This document shows, piece after piece, positions 42,098-52,800 of a stretch of 64,000 nt of DNA. Source of the DNA: Caldimonas manganoxidans ATCC BAA-369 (GTDB lineage: Bacteria; Pseudomonadota; Gammaproteobacteria; Burkholderiales; Burkholderiaceae_C); assembly GCF_000381125.1 (NCBI RefSeq), contig NZ_KB905940.1, positions 28,347 through 92,346 on the forward strand, written 5' to 3'. Both the position numbers and the translations under genes were made by a program. The notes under the pieces are model-generated. The model saw only the letters and a list, made by a program, of their open reading frames with translations, did no database searches and was not told where the DNA came from. How positions within the stretch are numbered: position 1 is the stretch's first letter; each line of letters starts with the position of its first letter.

Positions 42098-42134
42098 AAA
42101 GAAAAGGGCCCGACAGGAAGATGCCATCGGGCCC
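42098..42134 (-). terminator. Terminator/attenuator between binding-protein and permease genes
   Basis: Read leftward, GGGCCCGA and TCGGGCCC form an eight-pair stem around a 13-base loop and are followed by TTTTCTTTG. It lies 28 bases after the stop of the binding-protein gene and before livH. Partial termination here would make far more binding protein than permease and ATPase, a common layout for ABC importers. Confidence 0.75.
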
Positions 42135-42162
42135 GGGAGTACGAGACTGCCCTCGAGGCGGA

Positions 42163-43404
42163 TCAGGACGGTCGCTTCATTTGGCAAGACGTGGGCGTGC
42201 TGGACACATAGGGTTCGAAGTACTTGACCGGCACGAAGGTGTAGCCGGTGTTTTCCGGGCTGTAGGGGTGCTTCGCATCGGCTTTCTGCCAACGCGAGAT
42301 GTACAGCCCCTGCTGGAGCTGATGGTCGGCTCGCCGCATCTCGACTTCGCCGTTGAAGCTCTTGAACTTCAACCCGCTCATCGCGGCGGCCACCTTGACC
42401 GGATCGGTCGATTTGGCCTTGGCCATCGCATTGCTGAGCAACGCAAAGGCATGGTAGGTGGCGCCGGTGTACCAGTCGTCGTTGAAGCGCTTGCGGAATT
42501 CTTCTTGGATCTTGGCGACTTCACCCCCCATGTTGTAGTGGTTGTAGGACACTTGGTAGACACGGCCTTCGCCTGCGGCCCCCATGGCCGTGGGCGTGCC
42601 ACTGACGCCACCGTAGTAGACGAAGAACTTGGCATTCAGACCGGCATCGTTGGCCGCCTTGATCAACAAGGTCAGGTCAGAGCCCCAGTTGCCCGTGATC
42701 ACGGAATCGGCCCCCGAGGCCTTGATCTTGGCAATGTAGGGCGCGAAATCACGCACCTGAGCCAGCGGGTGCAGGTCTTCACCGACGATCTTGATGTCCG
42801 GACGCTTGCGGGCCAGATTTTCCTTGGCATAACGCGCCACTTGGTGGCCATGCGCGTAGTTCTGGTTGATCAGATAGACATTCTTGATGTCAGGCTGATC
42901 TTTCATGAAGGTGGTCAGGGCTTCCATCTTCATCGACGTGTCAGCGTCGAGGCGGAAGTGCCAGTAACTGCATTTGCTATTGGTCAGATCGGGGTCGACC
43001 GCCGCGTAGTTCAGGAAAACGACTTCCTTGCCCGGGTTGCGCTCGTTGTGCTTGGTGACCGCATCGGACAAGGCCAAGGCAGCGCCCGATCCGTTGCCCT
43101 GCACGATGTAGCGGATACCCTGGTCGATGGCCGATTTGAGTGCGTTGAGGCTTTCCTGTGGGCTGAGCTTGTTGTCGATGCCGATGACCTCGAACTTCAC
43201 ACCGGCCGGGTTGCCGCGGTTGAAATACTCGGCCATGAACTGGAAGCTCTTGAGCTGGTTTTGACCCACTGTGGCCATGAGGCCCGACAGCGGATCGATC
43301 CAGGCGATTCTCACGGTCTCACCCTTTTGGGCGAAGGCCGACCCGCAGCACAGCGCGGCCGCGGCCAGAATCGAGAGTTTCAGATGGGTGCGGCGGTTGA
43401 TCAT
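42163..43404 (-). CDS. ABC transporter substrate-binding protein, LivJ/K-like
   Basis: 413 residues with a signal peptide of about 25 residues ([26 protein letters not shown]), then a type I periplasmic binding fold: [41 protein letters not shown], and [12 protein letters not shown]. These proteins bind amino acids, but in Burkholderiales many bind aromatic or aliphatic carboxylic acids. The acyl-CoA ligase directly upstream and beta-oxidation genes downstream suggest a carboxylic acid here (inference). GAGGAGA precedes the ATG. Confidence 0.88.
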   Translation of the reverse strand: MINRRTHLKLSILAAAALCCGSAFAQKGETVRIAWIDPLSGLMATVGQNQLKSFQFMAEYFNRGNPAGVKFEVIGIDNKLSPQESLNALKSAIDQGIRYIVQGNGSGAALALSDAVTKHNERNPGKEVVFLNYAAVDPDLTNSKCSYWHFRLDADTSMKMEALTTFMKDQPDIKNVYLINQNYAHGHQVARYAKENLARKRPDIKIVGEDLHPLAQVRDFAPYIAKIKASGADSVITGNWGSDLTLLIKAANDAGLNAKFFVYYGGVSGTPTAMGAAGEGRVYQVSYNHYNMGGEVAKIQEEFRKRFNDDWYTGATYHAFALLSNAMAKAKSTDPVKVAAAMSGLKFKSFNGEVEMRRADHQLQQGLYISRWQKADAKHPYSPENTGYTFVPVKYFEPYVSSTPTSCQMKRPS

Positions 43405-43531
43405 CGACGGTCTCCTCGAGCTGTTGGGCAGCGAATGAGCATGAGGCTACAGAACTTCGTTTCAGACTCGTACAGGGAATGCCCGTAGCGACTGTCTCAC
43501 TGGCGACAGACGACGCCTTTCGGGGCATGGA

Positions 43532-45163
43532 TCAAGTCGGCAAGACATGGTTGGCAAACTGCTCACGCAGCTTGAGCTTTTGGATCTTGCCGGTGGCCGT
43601 GTGTGGGATTTCATCGACGAACACCACGTCATCGGGGATCTGCCATTTGGCGATCTTGCCTTCGTAAAAGGCCAGCATCTCCTCGCGCGTGAGCGAGGCT
43701 CCGGGCTTGCGAACCACCACCAGCAGCGGGCGTTCATCCCATTTCGGATGCTTGCAAGCAATGGCGGCGGCTTCATGAACCGCGGGGTGGGCCATGGCGA
43801 TGTTTTCCAACTCGATCGAGCTGATCCATTCCCCGCCGGACTTGATCACGTCCTTGGATCGGTCGGTGATTTGCATGTAGCCATCAGGGTCGATCGTGGC
43901 CACGTCGCCGGTGGGAAACCAACCATCTTGCAAGGGGGATTCATCGCGGCGGAAATAGCTTTGAATGACCCAGGGCCCTCGCACCACCAGATTGCCCGAG
44001 GACTTGCCGTCCCAGGGCAGCGGTTGACCGTCGTCTCCGATGATCTGCATGTCGATCCCATAAATCACCTTGCCCTGCTTTTCCAGGATGCGTCGCTGGG
44101 CTTCGAGCGGCAAATCCAAATGCTTGGCCTTGAGCTTGGACAAGGTGCCCAGCGGAGACAATTCCGTCATGCCCCAGGCATGGATGACGTTGACGCCAAA
44201 GTCGTCTTCGAGCGTGCGCAGCATCGACGGCGGGCAGGCCGAACCGCCGATCACGGTGCGTTTGAACGTGCTGAACTTCAGATTGTGTTGCTTGGCATGG
44301 TTGATCAACCCCAGCCAGACCGTGGGCACACCGGCGCTGAAGGTGACTTTTTCGGTCTCGAACAATTCGTACAGCGACTTGCCGTCCAAATGCGGCCCTG
44401 GCAGGACGAGCTTGGCGCCCACGAGCGCCGCCGAATACGGCAAGCCCCAGGCGTTGACATGGAACATCGGCACCACCGGCAAGATCACGTCTTGGGCCGA
44501 GCAGCCCATGGCATCGGGCAAGGCCGAGGCATACGCATGCAGCACGGTGGAGCGGTGGCTGTAGACCGCCCCTTTGGGATGGCCGGTCGTGCCGGACGTG
44601 TAACAGATGCTCGAGGCCGTGTTCTCATCGAACTGCGGCCAGGTGTATTGACCATCTTCGGCTTCGACCAGCTCTTCGTAACACAGCAGCCCTGACAGGC
44701 TCGTCTGCGCCGGCATGTGCGCGGGATCGCTCATCAGCACGAAATGCTGGACCGTCCGCAGCGTCGGCGCCAGCTTCTCGACCAGTGGCAGGAAGTTCAG
44801 GTCGAAACACAGGACGCGGTCTTCCGCATCATTGATGATCCAAGCGATCTGCTCGGGAAAGAGCCTGGGATTGATGGTGTGACACACCAGCCCGGAGCCG
44901 GACGTGCCGTAATAGATCTCGAAGTGACGGTACCCATTCCAGGCGAGTGTGCCGATGCGGTCGCCCATCTCGCAGCCCAGCCGCGCCAGGGCCTGAGCCA
45001 GCTTGCGCGCGCGCAGTTCTGCATCGCGGTAGGTGTAGCGGTGTATGTCTCCTTCCACCCGCTTGGAGACGATCTCGGTGTCGGCGCTGTGACGCGCGGC
45101 ATGCGTCAACAGCGACGAGATCATCAAGGGCATCTGCATCATCTGGCCCATCAGGCGCGACAT
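43532..45163 (-). CDS. Acyl-CoA ligase (AMP-forming), DmdB/medium-chain-like
   Basis: 543 residues. The adenylate-forming motifs are clear: [18 protein letters not shown] (ATP loop), [30 protein letters not shown] and the terminal Lys region [13 protein letters not shown]. It activates a free carboxylic acid with ATP and CoA. Overall it resembles the 3-(methylthio)propionyl-CoA/medium-chain ligase group. AAGGAG precedes the ATG. The operator-like site lies 41 bases upstream, and the binding-protein gene starts 127 bases after its stop. Confidence 0.88.
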   Translation of the reverse strand: MSRLMGQMMQMPLMISSLLTHAARHSADTEIVSKRVEGDIHRYTYRDAELRARKLAQALARLGCEMGDRIGTLAWNGYRHFEIYYGTSGSGLVCHTINPRLFPEQIAWIINDAEDRVLCFDLNFLPLVEKLAPTLRTVQHFVLMSDPAHMPAQTSLSGLLCYEELVEAEDGQYTWPQFDENTASSICYTSGTTGHPKGAVYSHRSTVLHAYASALPDAMGCSAQDVILPVVPMFHVNAWGLPYSAALVGAKLVLPGPHLDGKSLYELFETEKVTFSAGVPTVWLGLINHAKQHNLKFSTFKRTVIGGSACPPSMLRTLEDDFGVNVIHAWGMTELSPLGTLSKLKAKHLDLPLEAQRRILEKQGKVIYGIDMQIIGDDGQPLPWDGKSSGNLVVRGPWVIQSYFRRDESPLQDGWFPTGDVATIDPDGYMQITDRSKDVIKSGGEWISSIELENIAMAHPAVHEAAAIACKHPKWDERPLLVVVRKPGASLTREEMLAFYEGKIAKWQIPDDVVFVDEIPHTATGKIQKLKLREQFANHVLPT

Positions 45164-45202
45164 CGGAAACTCCTTGCTCGGTGGTGATCGTGCAACCAGG
45201 TT

Positions 45203-45221
45203 GAAACGGTCGTTCGATTTC
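45203..45221. promoter_or_regulatory. Operator-like site upstream of the acyl-CoA ligase
   Basis: GAAACGGTCGTTCGATTTC, with outer arms GAAA and TTTC and a core AACG-GT-CGTT. The 13 bases AACGGTCGTTCGA (45205-45217) match the palindrome before the FadB-like gene at 12 of 13 positions, same orientation, 41 bases before the ATG. It lies in the 180-base divergent gap towards selO, so it could affect either gene, but the distance and orientation match those at the FadB-like gene. Confidence 0.6.
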
Positions 45222-45331
45222 GATGATAGGAATCGTGCTGCACTGCGGTGCCTGCGGTTTTCCCTGAGAAACCGTCGCCATCACGACAGCGGCGCATGGC
45301 CCTGGGGCCAACCCCGCCTTGAGCGGCTGGT

Positions 45332-45337
45332 TACACT
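45332..45337 (+). promoter_or_regulatory. Putative -10 box of selO, six bases before the ATG
   Basis: TACACT keeps the most conserved -10 bases (T1, A2, T6) and is followed by GCCGGC and the ATG at 45344. A start at the A of the ATG would give a leaderless transcript; no Shine-Dalgarno sequence is visible. The -35 is not convincing. Confidence 0.4.
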
Positions 45338-45343
45338 GCCGGC

Positions 45344-46828
45344 ATGGACGTTCCTCATGAGTCGGGCCTGCCCGCCGGCCTGCGCTGGATCAACCGCTAC
45401 GCCACCTTGGACGAGGTCTTTTACACCCGTGTGCGGCCCCAAGGGCTGCCCGAGCCTCGTTGGGTGGCCACCAGCGACGCCGCAGCGCAGGCTTTGGGCT
45501 GGCCGACGGACTGGTGGGCCAGCACCGAGGCGCTGGCCGTCTTCAGCGGCCATGCGCTGTGGCCCGGCATGGACGCCTTGGCCACGGTCTATAGCGGCCA
45601 TCAATTCGGCGTGTGGGCCGGCCAGCTCGGCGATGGGCGCGCCGTGTGGCTGGGCGAGGTGCTCACACCCCATGGCGGCATGGAAGTCCAGCTCAAAGGC
45701 AGCGGCAAAACCCCCTACTCTCGCATGGGTGATGGCCGCGCGGTGTTGCGCTCGTCGATACGAGAGTTTTTGTGTTCGGAAGCCATGCACGCGCTGGGGC
45801 TGCCCACCACGCGGGCGCTGTGCCTGGTGGCCTCACCGCTGCCCGTGCTGCGCGAAACCGTGGAGACCGCAGCGATCGTCACCCGCTTGGCCCCGAGCTT
45901 CGTACGATTTGGCCATTTCGAGCACTTCTGTCATCACGGCCAGCCTCAGGCGCTGCGCCGCCTGGCCGATTTCGTGATCGACCACCACCTGCCCGAATGC
46001 CGAGACCAGCCGCACCCCTATGCCGCCTTGCTCGAGACGGTGGTACGCCGCACGGCCGAGCTGGTGGCCCAGTGGCAGGCGGTGGGCTTTTGTCACGGCG
46101 TGCTCAACACGGACAACATGTCGATCCTGGGCCTGACGATCGATTACGGCCCCTTCGGCTTCCTGGATGCCTACGACCCCGCCCACATTTGTAATCATTC
46201 GGACACCCACGGCCGCTATAGCTATCACCGTCAGCCGCAAATCGCGCTATGGAATCTGCATGCGCTGGCGCAAGCCTTGATGCCGCTGATCGAAGACACC
46301 GATCTGGCCCTGGCGGCCTTGGAGACTTTTCGCAGTGTGTATCCGCAGGCCTGGATGCGGCTGATGCGCGCCAAGCTCGGCCTGCGCTCACAGGAAGAAG
46401 GCGATGCCGAGCTCATCGACGACTGGCTGAGCCTGCTGGCCCGCGACCGGGTGGACCATACCCTGGCCTGGCGCCGGCTGGGACGGTTTTCAGTGGACGC
46501 CACGGACGGGGCCGGGCCGGTGCGCGAACTCTTCATCGACCGCCAGGCCTTCGAGGCCTGGGCCAGCCGCTACCGGCAGCGGCTGTTGCGTGAATCCAGC
46601 CATGACGCTGAGCGGCGCGCAGCGATGGACCGGGTCAATCCGAAGTACATTTTGCGCAATCATCTGGCCGAGATCGCCATTCGCAAGGCCCAGGCCGGAG
46701 ACGATGACGAGGTGCGGCGCCTGTTGCGCGTGCTGCAGCGTCCCTATGACGAGCAGCCCGAGCATGAGGCATATGCGGCCTTGCCTCCCGAATGGGCGCA
46801 AAGCATCGAGGTGTCTTGTTCATCATGA
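45344..46828 (+). CDS. selO: Protein adenylyltransferase SelO (YdiU)
   Basis: 494 residues. A pseudokinase fold with [44 protein letters not shown] (quoted by parts) and the NMS-type metal motif in [24 protein letters not shown]. The C terminus ends VSCSS; that Cys aligns with the selenocysteine of eukaryotic SelO. It transfers AMP to Ser/Thr/Tyr of redox proteins. msrB overlaps its stop (ATGA), linking it to another thiol-redox repair enzyme. Confidence 0.93.
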   Translation: MDVPHESGLPAGLRWINRYATLDEVFYTRVRPQGLPEPRWVATSDAAAQALGWPTDWWASTEALAVFSGHALWPGMDALATVYSGHQFGVWAGQLGDGRAVWLGEVLTPHGGMEVQLKGSGKTPYSRMGDGRAVLRSSIREFLCSEAMHALGLPTTRALCLVASPLPVLRETVETAAIVTRLAPSFVRFGHFEHFCHHGQPQALRRLADFVIDHHLPECRDQPHPYAALLETVVRRTAELVAQWQAVGFCHGVLNTDNMSILGLTIDYGPFGFLDAYDPAHICNHSDTHGRYSYHRQPQIALWNLHALAQALMPLIEDTDLALAALETFRSVYPQAWMRLMRAKLGLRSQEEGDAELIDDWLSLLARDRVDHTLAWRRLGRFSVDATDGAGPVRELFIDRQAFEAWASRYRQRLLRESSHDAERRAAMDRVNPKYILRNHLAEIAIRKAQAGDDDEVRRLLRVLQRPYDEQPEHEAYAALPPEWAQSIEVSCSS

Positions 46829-47229
46829 GCGACTACGAAATCCACAAGTCCGATGAGCAGTGGCGGGCCCAGCTCGACCCTCTGGCCTACCGCGTGACCC
46901 GCCATGCCGCTACCGAGCCGCCGTTTACTGGCCGCTATTGGCGGCACGATGCCGACGGCGTGTATCGCTGCATCTGTTGTCAAGCCGAGCTGTTCGATTC
47001 CAGCACCAAGTTCGATGCCGGCTGCGGCTGGCCGAGCTACTACCAGGCCATCGAGGATGGACGCATCGAGCGGGTGATGGACTACAGCCACGGCATGGTG
47101 CGTGTGGAGGTGCGCTGCCGGCGCTGCGGCGCCCATCTGGGCCATGTGTTCGACGACGGCCCACCCCCCACGGGCGAGCGCTACTGCATCAACTCCGCCG
47201 CCTTGGATTTTCTGCCTCGTCGAGGCTGA
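46825..47229 (+). CDS. msrB: Peptide-methionine (R)-S-oxide reductase
   Basis: 134 residues. [11 protein letters not shown], zinc cysteines in CICC and [16 protein letters not shown], and the catalytic Cys in RYCINSAAL identify MsrB. It repairs methionine R-sulfoxide in proteins. The ATG at 46825 overlaps the selO stop (ATGA). The longer in-frame version from 46792 lies inside selO and is rejected. Confidence 0.93.
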   Translation: MSDYEIHKSDEQWRAQLDPLAYRVTRHAATEPPFTGRYWRHDADGVYRCICCQAELFDSSTKFDAGCGWPSYYQAIEDGRIERVMDYSHGMVRVEVRCRRCGAHLGHVFDDGPPPTGERYCINSAALDFLPRRG

Positions 47230-47250
47230 GCCCTCGGTGGCGACCGCCCC

Positions 47251-47877
47251 ATGAAACTGTTGCTCGACTTTTTGCCGCTCATTCTGTTTTTCGGCAGCTA
47301 CAAGCTGGCGCAATCGCAGCCCGAGCGGGCTGTCGACCTGGCCACGGCCTGGTTCGGCTCGCTGGGCGCGGGAACGGCGGTGGAGGCGCAAACCGCCCCC
47401 GTGTTGCTGGCCACGGCCGTCGTCATGGCGACCTCGGCGCTGCAGATCGGCCTCATGCTGGCGCAAGGGCGGCGTGTCGATGCGATGCTGTGGGTCAGCC
47501 TGGTGCTTGTGTTGGTATTGGGTGGGGCCACCTTGTGGTTCCACAACGACACCTTCATCAAGTGGAAACCCAGCGTGCTCTATTGGTTCATGGGGGCCAG
47601 CTTGTGGGTCAGCCACACTCTCTTTCGTCACAATTTATTGCGTGCGCTCATGGGTGGCCAGATCGAACTGCCCGCCTCGGTGTGGCAGCGCTTGAACTTC
47701 GCCTGGATTGCCTTCTTCGGCCTCATGGGCTTGCTCAACGTGTACGTGGCCTATAGTTTTCCCACGTCGGTCTGGGTGAATTTCAAGGTGTTTGGCGCGC
47801 TGGGTCTGATGCTGTTGTTTTTGATCGTGCAAGCGATCTACCTCAGCCGCTACCTCAAAAACGAAGAAGCCTCTTGA
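47251..47877 (+). CDS. yciB: Inner-membrane septation protein YciB/IspZ
   Basis: 208 residues, about five membrane helices. The start MKLLLDFLPLILFFGSYKL, then WFHNDTFIKWKPSVLYW and LNFAWIAFFGLMGLLNVYVAY, are classic YciB. It interacts with cell-division and envelope-synthesis proteins. The stop TGA is followed by one base and the bolA start, so bolA is probably coupled to it. Confidence 0.92.
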   Translation: MKLLLDFLPLILFFGSYKLAQSQPERAVDLATAWFGSLGAGTAVEAQTAPVLLATAVVMATSALQIGLMLAQGRRVDAMLWVSLVLVLVLGGATLWFHNDTFIKWKPSVLYWFMGASLWVSHTLFRHNLLRALMGGQIELPASVWQRLNFAWIAFFGLMGLLNVYVAYSFPTSVWVNFKVFGALGLMLLFLIVQAIYLSRYLKNEEAS

Positions 47878-47878
47878 G

Positions 47879-48145
47879 ATGCCTGTCAGTGCTCAACACA
47901 TCGAGAACCGCCTGCGCGAAACCCTGGAGCCGCTGAGCCTGTCGGTCCAAGATGACAGCCATCTCCATGCGGGTCATGCCGGCGCCAGCCAAGGCCGGCA
48001 TTTCAGCGTGCGCATCGTGAGCGCGCGATTTCACGGTTTGTCACGTGTGGCTCGGCATCGCCTCGTGTATGATGCCCTCGCCCCGTTGATCCCTCAGGGC
48101 ATACACGCATTGGCGCTTCAAACCCATGCCCCTGGCGAGGTCTAA
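47879..48145 (+). CDS. BolA-family protein
   Basis: 88 residues with the BolA class II KH-like fold: HIENRLRETLEPLSLSVQDDSHLHAGHAGA and FSVRIVSARFHGLSRVARHRLVYDAL (fragments). The conserved His after the HAGH turn is a ligand for Fe-S clusters shared with monothiol glutaredoxin. BolA proteins link Fe-S trafficking with cell shape and stress. It begins one base after the yciB stop. No glutaredoxin gene is adjacent. Confidence 0.9.
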   Translation: MPVSAQHIENRLRETLEPLSLSVQDDSHLHAGHAGASQGRHFSVRIVSARFHGLSRVARHRLVYDALAPLIPQGIHALALQTHAPGEV

Positions 48146-48235
48146 GGTCGGTTCCCGACGGTGATGATGCCGCTTGGGCCACGTGCTGAACTTGGCTGTG
48201 GTCCGCCCATTTCTTCCCAACACGAGGTTTCCTGC

Positions 48236-49057
48236 ATGAAGAAGTCTGTTTTCGCCATCGGTGTGCTGAGCCTGGCTCTGGGCGCGGCGCTGCTGCCGGC
48301 CGAGGCGACGGCCCAAAACGTGGCCATCGTCAACGGCAAGGCCGTACCGAAGTCGCGTGTCGATGCGCTGCTCGAGCAAATCAAGCGCCAGGCCGATGCG
48401 TCGGGCCGCACCCTGCCCCCGAACTTCGAACGCCTGGTCAGCGACCAAGTCGTGCTCAATGAGATCTTCACGCAAGAAGCCGAACGCCGCGGTTTGGCCG
48501 CCACGCCCGAGTACCGTCGCCAAATGGAGCTGGTGCGCCAGAACGTGTTGATCCAAGCGCTGTTCCAAGACTTCGAGAAGAAAAACCCGGTCACGGATGC
48601 GGAAATCAAGGCCGAGTACGACAAGTTCAAAGCGCAAGCCGGCCAGGAAAAGGAATACCGTGCTCGGCATATCCTGGTGGACAAGGAAGAAGACGCCAAA
48701 CGGCTGATCGCCCAGATCAAAGGGGGCGCAAGCTTCGAGGACTTGGCCAAGAAAAATTCCAAAGATACCGGTTCGGCGGTCAACGGCGGTGATCTCGACT
48801 GGGCCGAGGCCAACGTCTATGTGCCCGAGTTCTCGCAAGCCATGGTCAAGCTGAGCAAGGGCCAAGTCACCGACGCGCCAGTGAAGTCGCAGTTCGGCTA
48901 CCACGTCATCAAGCTGGAGGATGTGCGAGACGTCCAGTTCCCACCGCTGGAGGAGGTCAAGCCGCAGATCCAGCAGCGCTTGCAGCAGCAAAAAATGATC
49001 GAGTTCCGCGACAGTCTGCGCAAGGCCGCCCGCACGGACTACAAGTTCGAGCAGTGA
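48236..49057 (+). CDS. Periplasmic peptidyl-prolyl isomerase, parvulin (PpiC) type
   Basis: 273 residues. A signal peptide of about 26 residues (MKKSVFAIGVLSLALGAALL...ATAQN) is followed by a SurA-like N-terminal region and a PpiC domain (about 140-235): YRARHILVDKEEDAKRLIAQIKGGASFEDLAKKNS in part, and FGYHVIKLEDVRD. It helps fold exported proteins. It resembles the PrsA/Cbf2-type proteins of betaproteobacteria and is not full-length SurA. A terminator follows. Confidence 0.88.
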   Translation: MKKSVFAIGVLSLALGAALLPAEATAQNVAIVNGKAVPKSRVDALLEQIKRQADASGRTLPPNFERLVSDQVVLNEIFTQEAERRGLAATPEYRRQMELVRQNVLIQALFQDFEKKNPVTDAEIKAEYDKFKAQAGQEKEYRARHILVDKEEDAKRLIAQIKGGASFEDLAKKNSKDTGSAVNGGDLDWAEANVYVPEFSQAMVKLSKGQVTDAPVKSQFGYHVIKLEDVRDVQFPPLEEVKPQIQQRLQQQKMIEFRDSLRKAARTDYKFEQ

Positions 49058-49077
49058 ACCAGCGTCACAGCGACACA

Positions 49078-49108
49078 CAGGGCGCCTGACAGGGCGCCCT
49101 GTTTCCTT
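49078..49108 (+). terminator. Rho-independent terminator after the parvulin gene
   Basis: CAGGGCGCC-TGACAG-GGCGCCCTG forms a nine-pair stem with a six-base loop, then TTTCCTT. It is 20 bases after the stop. Read on the other strand it is not followed by T, so it serves the rightward transcript. Confidence 0.82.
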
Positions 49109-49111
49109 GGC

Positions 49112-49825
49112 TCAGCGCCACAGCCACGCGACGGCCGCCAGCGCACCGATGAACAGCGGCTGGTGCAGCATGTAAAAGCTCAGGCTCCACCGTCCGAGCC
49201 AGGCCAAAGGCTTCAGGGCCTGCGGTGTGCTGCCGGCCAGCCAAGCGGGCCGATGCGCAAACACCCATTGCCCCATCGCCATCCCCCACCACATCACGCC
49301 CAGCCAAGGCAGCACGGGGACATAGTCTTCGGTGATCGGCTTGCGGGTGACGAGGCCCACCCAATTCATCCAACGTGCATCGAAAAACGGGTGCTGCACG
49401 AGCTGCGGCAACACGATGGCCACCCCGCCCAGCAGCCACAGCCATCGTCCCCAGCCTGCTGTGCAGCGGACGATGACGAGCATCACCGCAATGCCGTGCA
49501 ACACACCGAAGTAGATGAAACTACGGGGGAACATCAGGTACGAACCGATGCTCACCAGCACGGCACAGCCGGCCACTTGAGCCCAACGTCGCCAAAAGCG
49601 CGGCCAGCCCTGCTCTTGCCGGCAGGCCACGGCCTGCCCCACACCGGCGCAGAACAGGAACAGCGACACGATGGCCGTGCGCTGGGTGGTCCAAAACGGG
49701 TCCTTGTAAAAATTCTCGTGAATGAAGCCGAAGAGGTTGAGGTCGTAGCAAAAGTGATAGGCCGCCATCCAGAGGATGGCCACGGCCCGCAGGACATCCA
49801 GTCGCTCGAACCTCAGCCCACCCAT
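49112..49825 (-). CDS. DUF1624/HGSNAT-like acetyltransferase-fold membrane protein
   Basis: 237 residues, about seven membrane helices. The start [25 protein letters not shown] is the family pattern, with the His near residue 23 corresponding to the catalytic His of heparan-alpha-glucosaminide N-acetyltransferase. Function in bacteria is unknown, perhaps acyl transfer across the membrane. The ATG at 49825 overlaps the purL stop by 13 bases, so it is expressed with purL. It is convergent with the parvulin gene. Confidence 0.8.
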   Translation of the reverse strand: MGGLRFERLDVLRAVAILWMAAYHFCYDLNLFGFIHENFYKDPFWTTQRTAIVSLFLFCAGVGQAVACRQEQGWPRFWRRWAQVAGCAVLVSIGSYLMFPRSFIYFGVLHGIAVMLVIVRCTAGWGRWLWLLGGVAIVLPQLVQHPFFDARWMNWVGLVTRKPITEDYVPVLPWLGVMWWGMAMGQWVFAHRPAWLAGSTPQALKPLAWLGRWSLSFYMLHQPLFIGALAAVAWLWR

Positions 49826-52800
49826 CGACGTGCGTTGCGGAACATGCGCATCCAGGGGCTGAACGCCGCCGGGTCGCCCGAGGTCCAGCTCATCTGGATG
49901 TTGCGGAACACCCGCTCCGGGTGCGGCATCATCACGGTAAAGCGCCCGTCGGCGGTGGTCACCGCGGTCAACCCGCCGGGGCTCCCATTGGGATTGGCCG
50001 GATAAGCCTCCGTAGGTCGGCCCTGGCTGTCGACGAAACGCATCGCGACGTGCACGGCCTTGGCGTCGCCGCGGCGGGAGAAATCGGCAAAGCCTTCCCC
50101 GTGGGCCACGGCGATGGGCAAGAGGCTGCCGGCCATGCCGGTAAAGAAAATCGACGGGCTGTCCAGCACCTCGACTTGGCTCAGACGCGCCTCGAACTGC
50201 TCGCTACGATTGCGCGTGAAGCGTGGCCAGGCCGCCGTGCCTGGGATGATCGACGACAGAGCCGCCATCATTTGGCAGCCGTTGCACACGCCCAAAGCAA
50301 AACTGTCGGATCGTTGGAAGAAGGCTGCGAACTGCTCGGCCAGCTGCGGGTTGAAGAGAATCGAGCGGGCCCAGCCCTCGCCGGCGCCCAGGGTGTCGCC
50401 ATAGCTGAAGCCGCCGCAGGCCACCAGCCCCTGGAACTGGTCCAGTCGAGCGCGGCCGGCTTGCAAATCGCTCATGTGCACGTCGTAGGTGTCGAAGCCC
50501 GCCTGGTCCATGGCATAGCTCATCTCGACATGCGAGTTGACACCCTGCTCGCGCAAGATGGCCACTTTGGGCCGCGTGAGGTTCAGGAAGGGGGCGGCCA
50601 CGTCCTCGGACGGATCGAAGCTCGGCTTGACCTGCAGCCCGGCATCGGCCGGATCGCCCACTGCATCGTGCTCGGCCTGCGCGCAAGCCGGGTTGTCGCG
50701 CAACATCGCGATGCGCCAGCTCACCTCGTCCCACACTTGGTGCAGCTCTCGCAGCCCGGCGGAAAACACGGCCTTGGCATCGCGCCAGACCTCCACGGTG
50801 CCGCGGTCATTGGGCTTGCCGATGACATGGCTGTGGCGTGACAGGCCATGGCGACGCAACACGGCCATGGCATCGTCGCGCCGTGCCGTGGGCACCTGCA
50901 GCACCACGCCGAGTTCTTCGTTGAAAAGCGCGCGCAGCGTCAGCTCGTTGCGGCGTTCGCTGACCTGCTGGGTCCAATTCTTGGAATCGCCATACTCGGC
51001 CCGGCTGTCGGCGATGCCGTCGCTTTCGGTCACCAACAGATCCACGTTCAGGCTCACCCCGCGGCGGCCGGCGAACGCCATTTCGCACACGGTGGCCCAC
51101 AGCCCCCCGTCGCTGCGGTCATGGTAAGCCAGCAGCCAACCCAGGGCGCGCAGCTCGTTGACGGCCGCCACCAAGGATTTGAGCAGGGCCGGATCGTTCA
51201 AGTCGGGCACCTCGCCACCGAACGCCCCCAAGGTCTGCGCGAGGATGGAGCCGCCCAGCCGCTGGCGGCCTTGCCCCAGATCGACCAGCAGCAAGGTCGT
51301 GTCGCCGTCTTTCAACTGGGGCGTGAGGGTGCCGCGCACGTCATCGAGCGTGACGAAGGCCGACACGATCAGTGACACCGGTGCGGTGACTTGTTTGTCC
51401 ACCTCGCCGTCGCGCCAGCGTGTGCGCATCGACAGCGAATCCTTGCCCACCGGCACGCTGATCCCCAGGGCCGGGCACAGCTCCATGCCCACGGCCTTGA
51501 CGGTGTCGTACAAAGCGGCGTCTTCGCCAGGTTCGCCACAAGCAGCCATCCAATTGCATGACAGCTTGACTCGCGCCAACTCGATCGGGGCGGCCAACAG
51601 GTTGGTGATCGCCTCGGCCACGGCCATGCGCCCCGAGGCGGGAGCATCCACCGCGGCCAGCGGGGTGCGCTCACCCATGCTCATGGCCTCGCCGCGAAAA
51701 CCCGTGTAGTCGGCCAAGGTGACCGCGCAGTCGGCCACTGGCACCTGCCAGGGGCCCACCATTTGGTCGCGATGGCTGAGCCCCCCGACCGTGCGGTCGC
51801 CGATGGTGATCAGGAAGCGCTTGCTGGCCACGGTGGGATGGCGCAGCACGTCGAAAGCCGCTTGCCGCAGGCTCACACCGGTGAGATCCAGGGGGGACGA
51901 GCGCCGCACCACGCGCTGCACGTCACGATGCATGCGTGGCGGCTTGCCCAGCAGCACCTCCATGGGCATGTCGATGGCCCGTTGACCGCCAGGTCCGTCC
52001 TCGAGCACCAAGGTTTTGTCACTGGTGGCCACGCCCACGACGGCAAACGGGCAGCGCTCCCGCGCGCACATCGCCTCGAACAAGGGCAGGCCCGCCGGAT
52101 CCACCGCCAAGACATAGCGCTCCTGGCTCTCGTTGCACCAGATTTCCTTCGGAGCCAGACCGCTTTCCTCCAGCGGCACCTTGCGCAGATCGAAGGTGGC
52201 CCCCAAGCCGGCGCCGTCCACCAGTTCGGGAAACGCGTTGGACAGCCCGCCGGCGCCCACGTCGTGGATGGCCAGGATGGGGTTCTTCTCGCCCAGACCG
52301 AGGCAGTGGTTGATGACCTCCTGCGCGCGGCGTTGGATCTCGGGGTTGCCGCGCTGCACCGAGTCGAAGTCGAGTTCGGCCGCATTCACTCCGGCGGCCA
52401 TCGAGCTGGCCGCTCCCCCGCCCATGCCGATCCGCATGCCCGGGCCGCCCAGCTGGATCAGCAGCGTGCCTTCGCCAAACGGCAGTTTGTGCGTCAGACC
52501 TTCGCGGATGCGTCCGAGCCCCCCGGCAATCATGATGGGTTTGTGATAGCCGCGGCGCACGCCATCGACCTCTTGCTCATAGACGCGGAAGTAGCCCCCC
52601 AGGTTGGGACGCCCGAACTCGTTGTTGAAGGCCGCACCGCCCAGCGGACCGTCGATCATGATCTGTAGGGCGCTGGCGATGTGGGCCGGCTTGCCGTAGG
52701 GCTCGCGTTCCCAGGGCTCGTCCGTGCCGGGCAAGTGCAAATTGGACACGGAAAATCCCGTCAGCCCTGCCTTGGGCTGGGCCCCTCGGCCAGTGGCCCC

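Noticed and set aside
45164..45343. Possible small gene in the ligase-selO gap
   Set aside because: No start with a ribosome binding site and no coding pattern; the gap is best explained by promoters and the operator.
48146..48235. Small hairpin GTCGG-TTC-CCGAC after the bolA gene as a terminator
   Set aside because: Only five pairs with a three-base loop and no T run.
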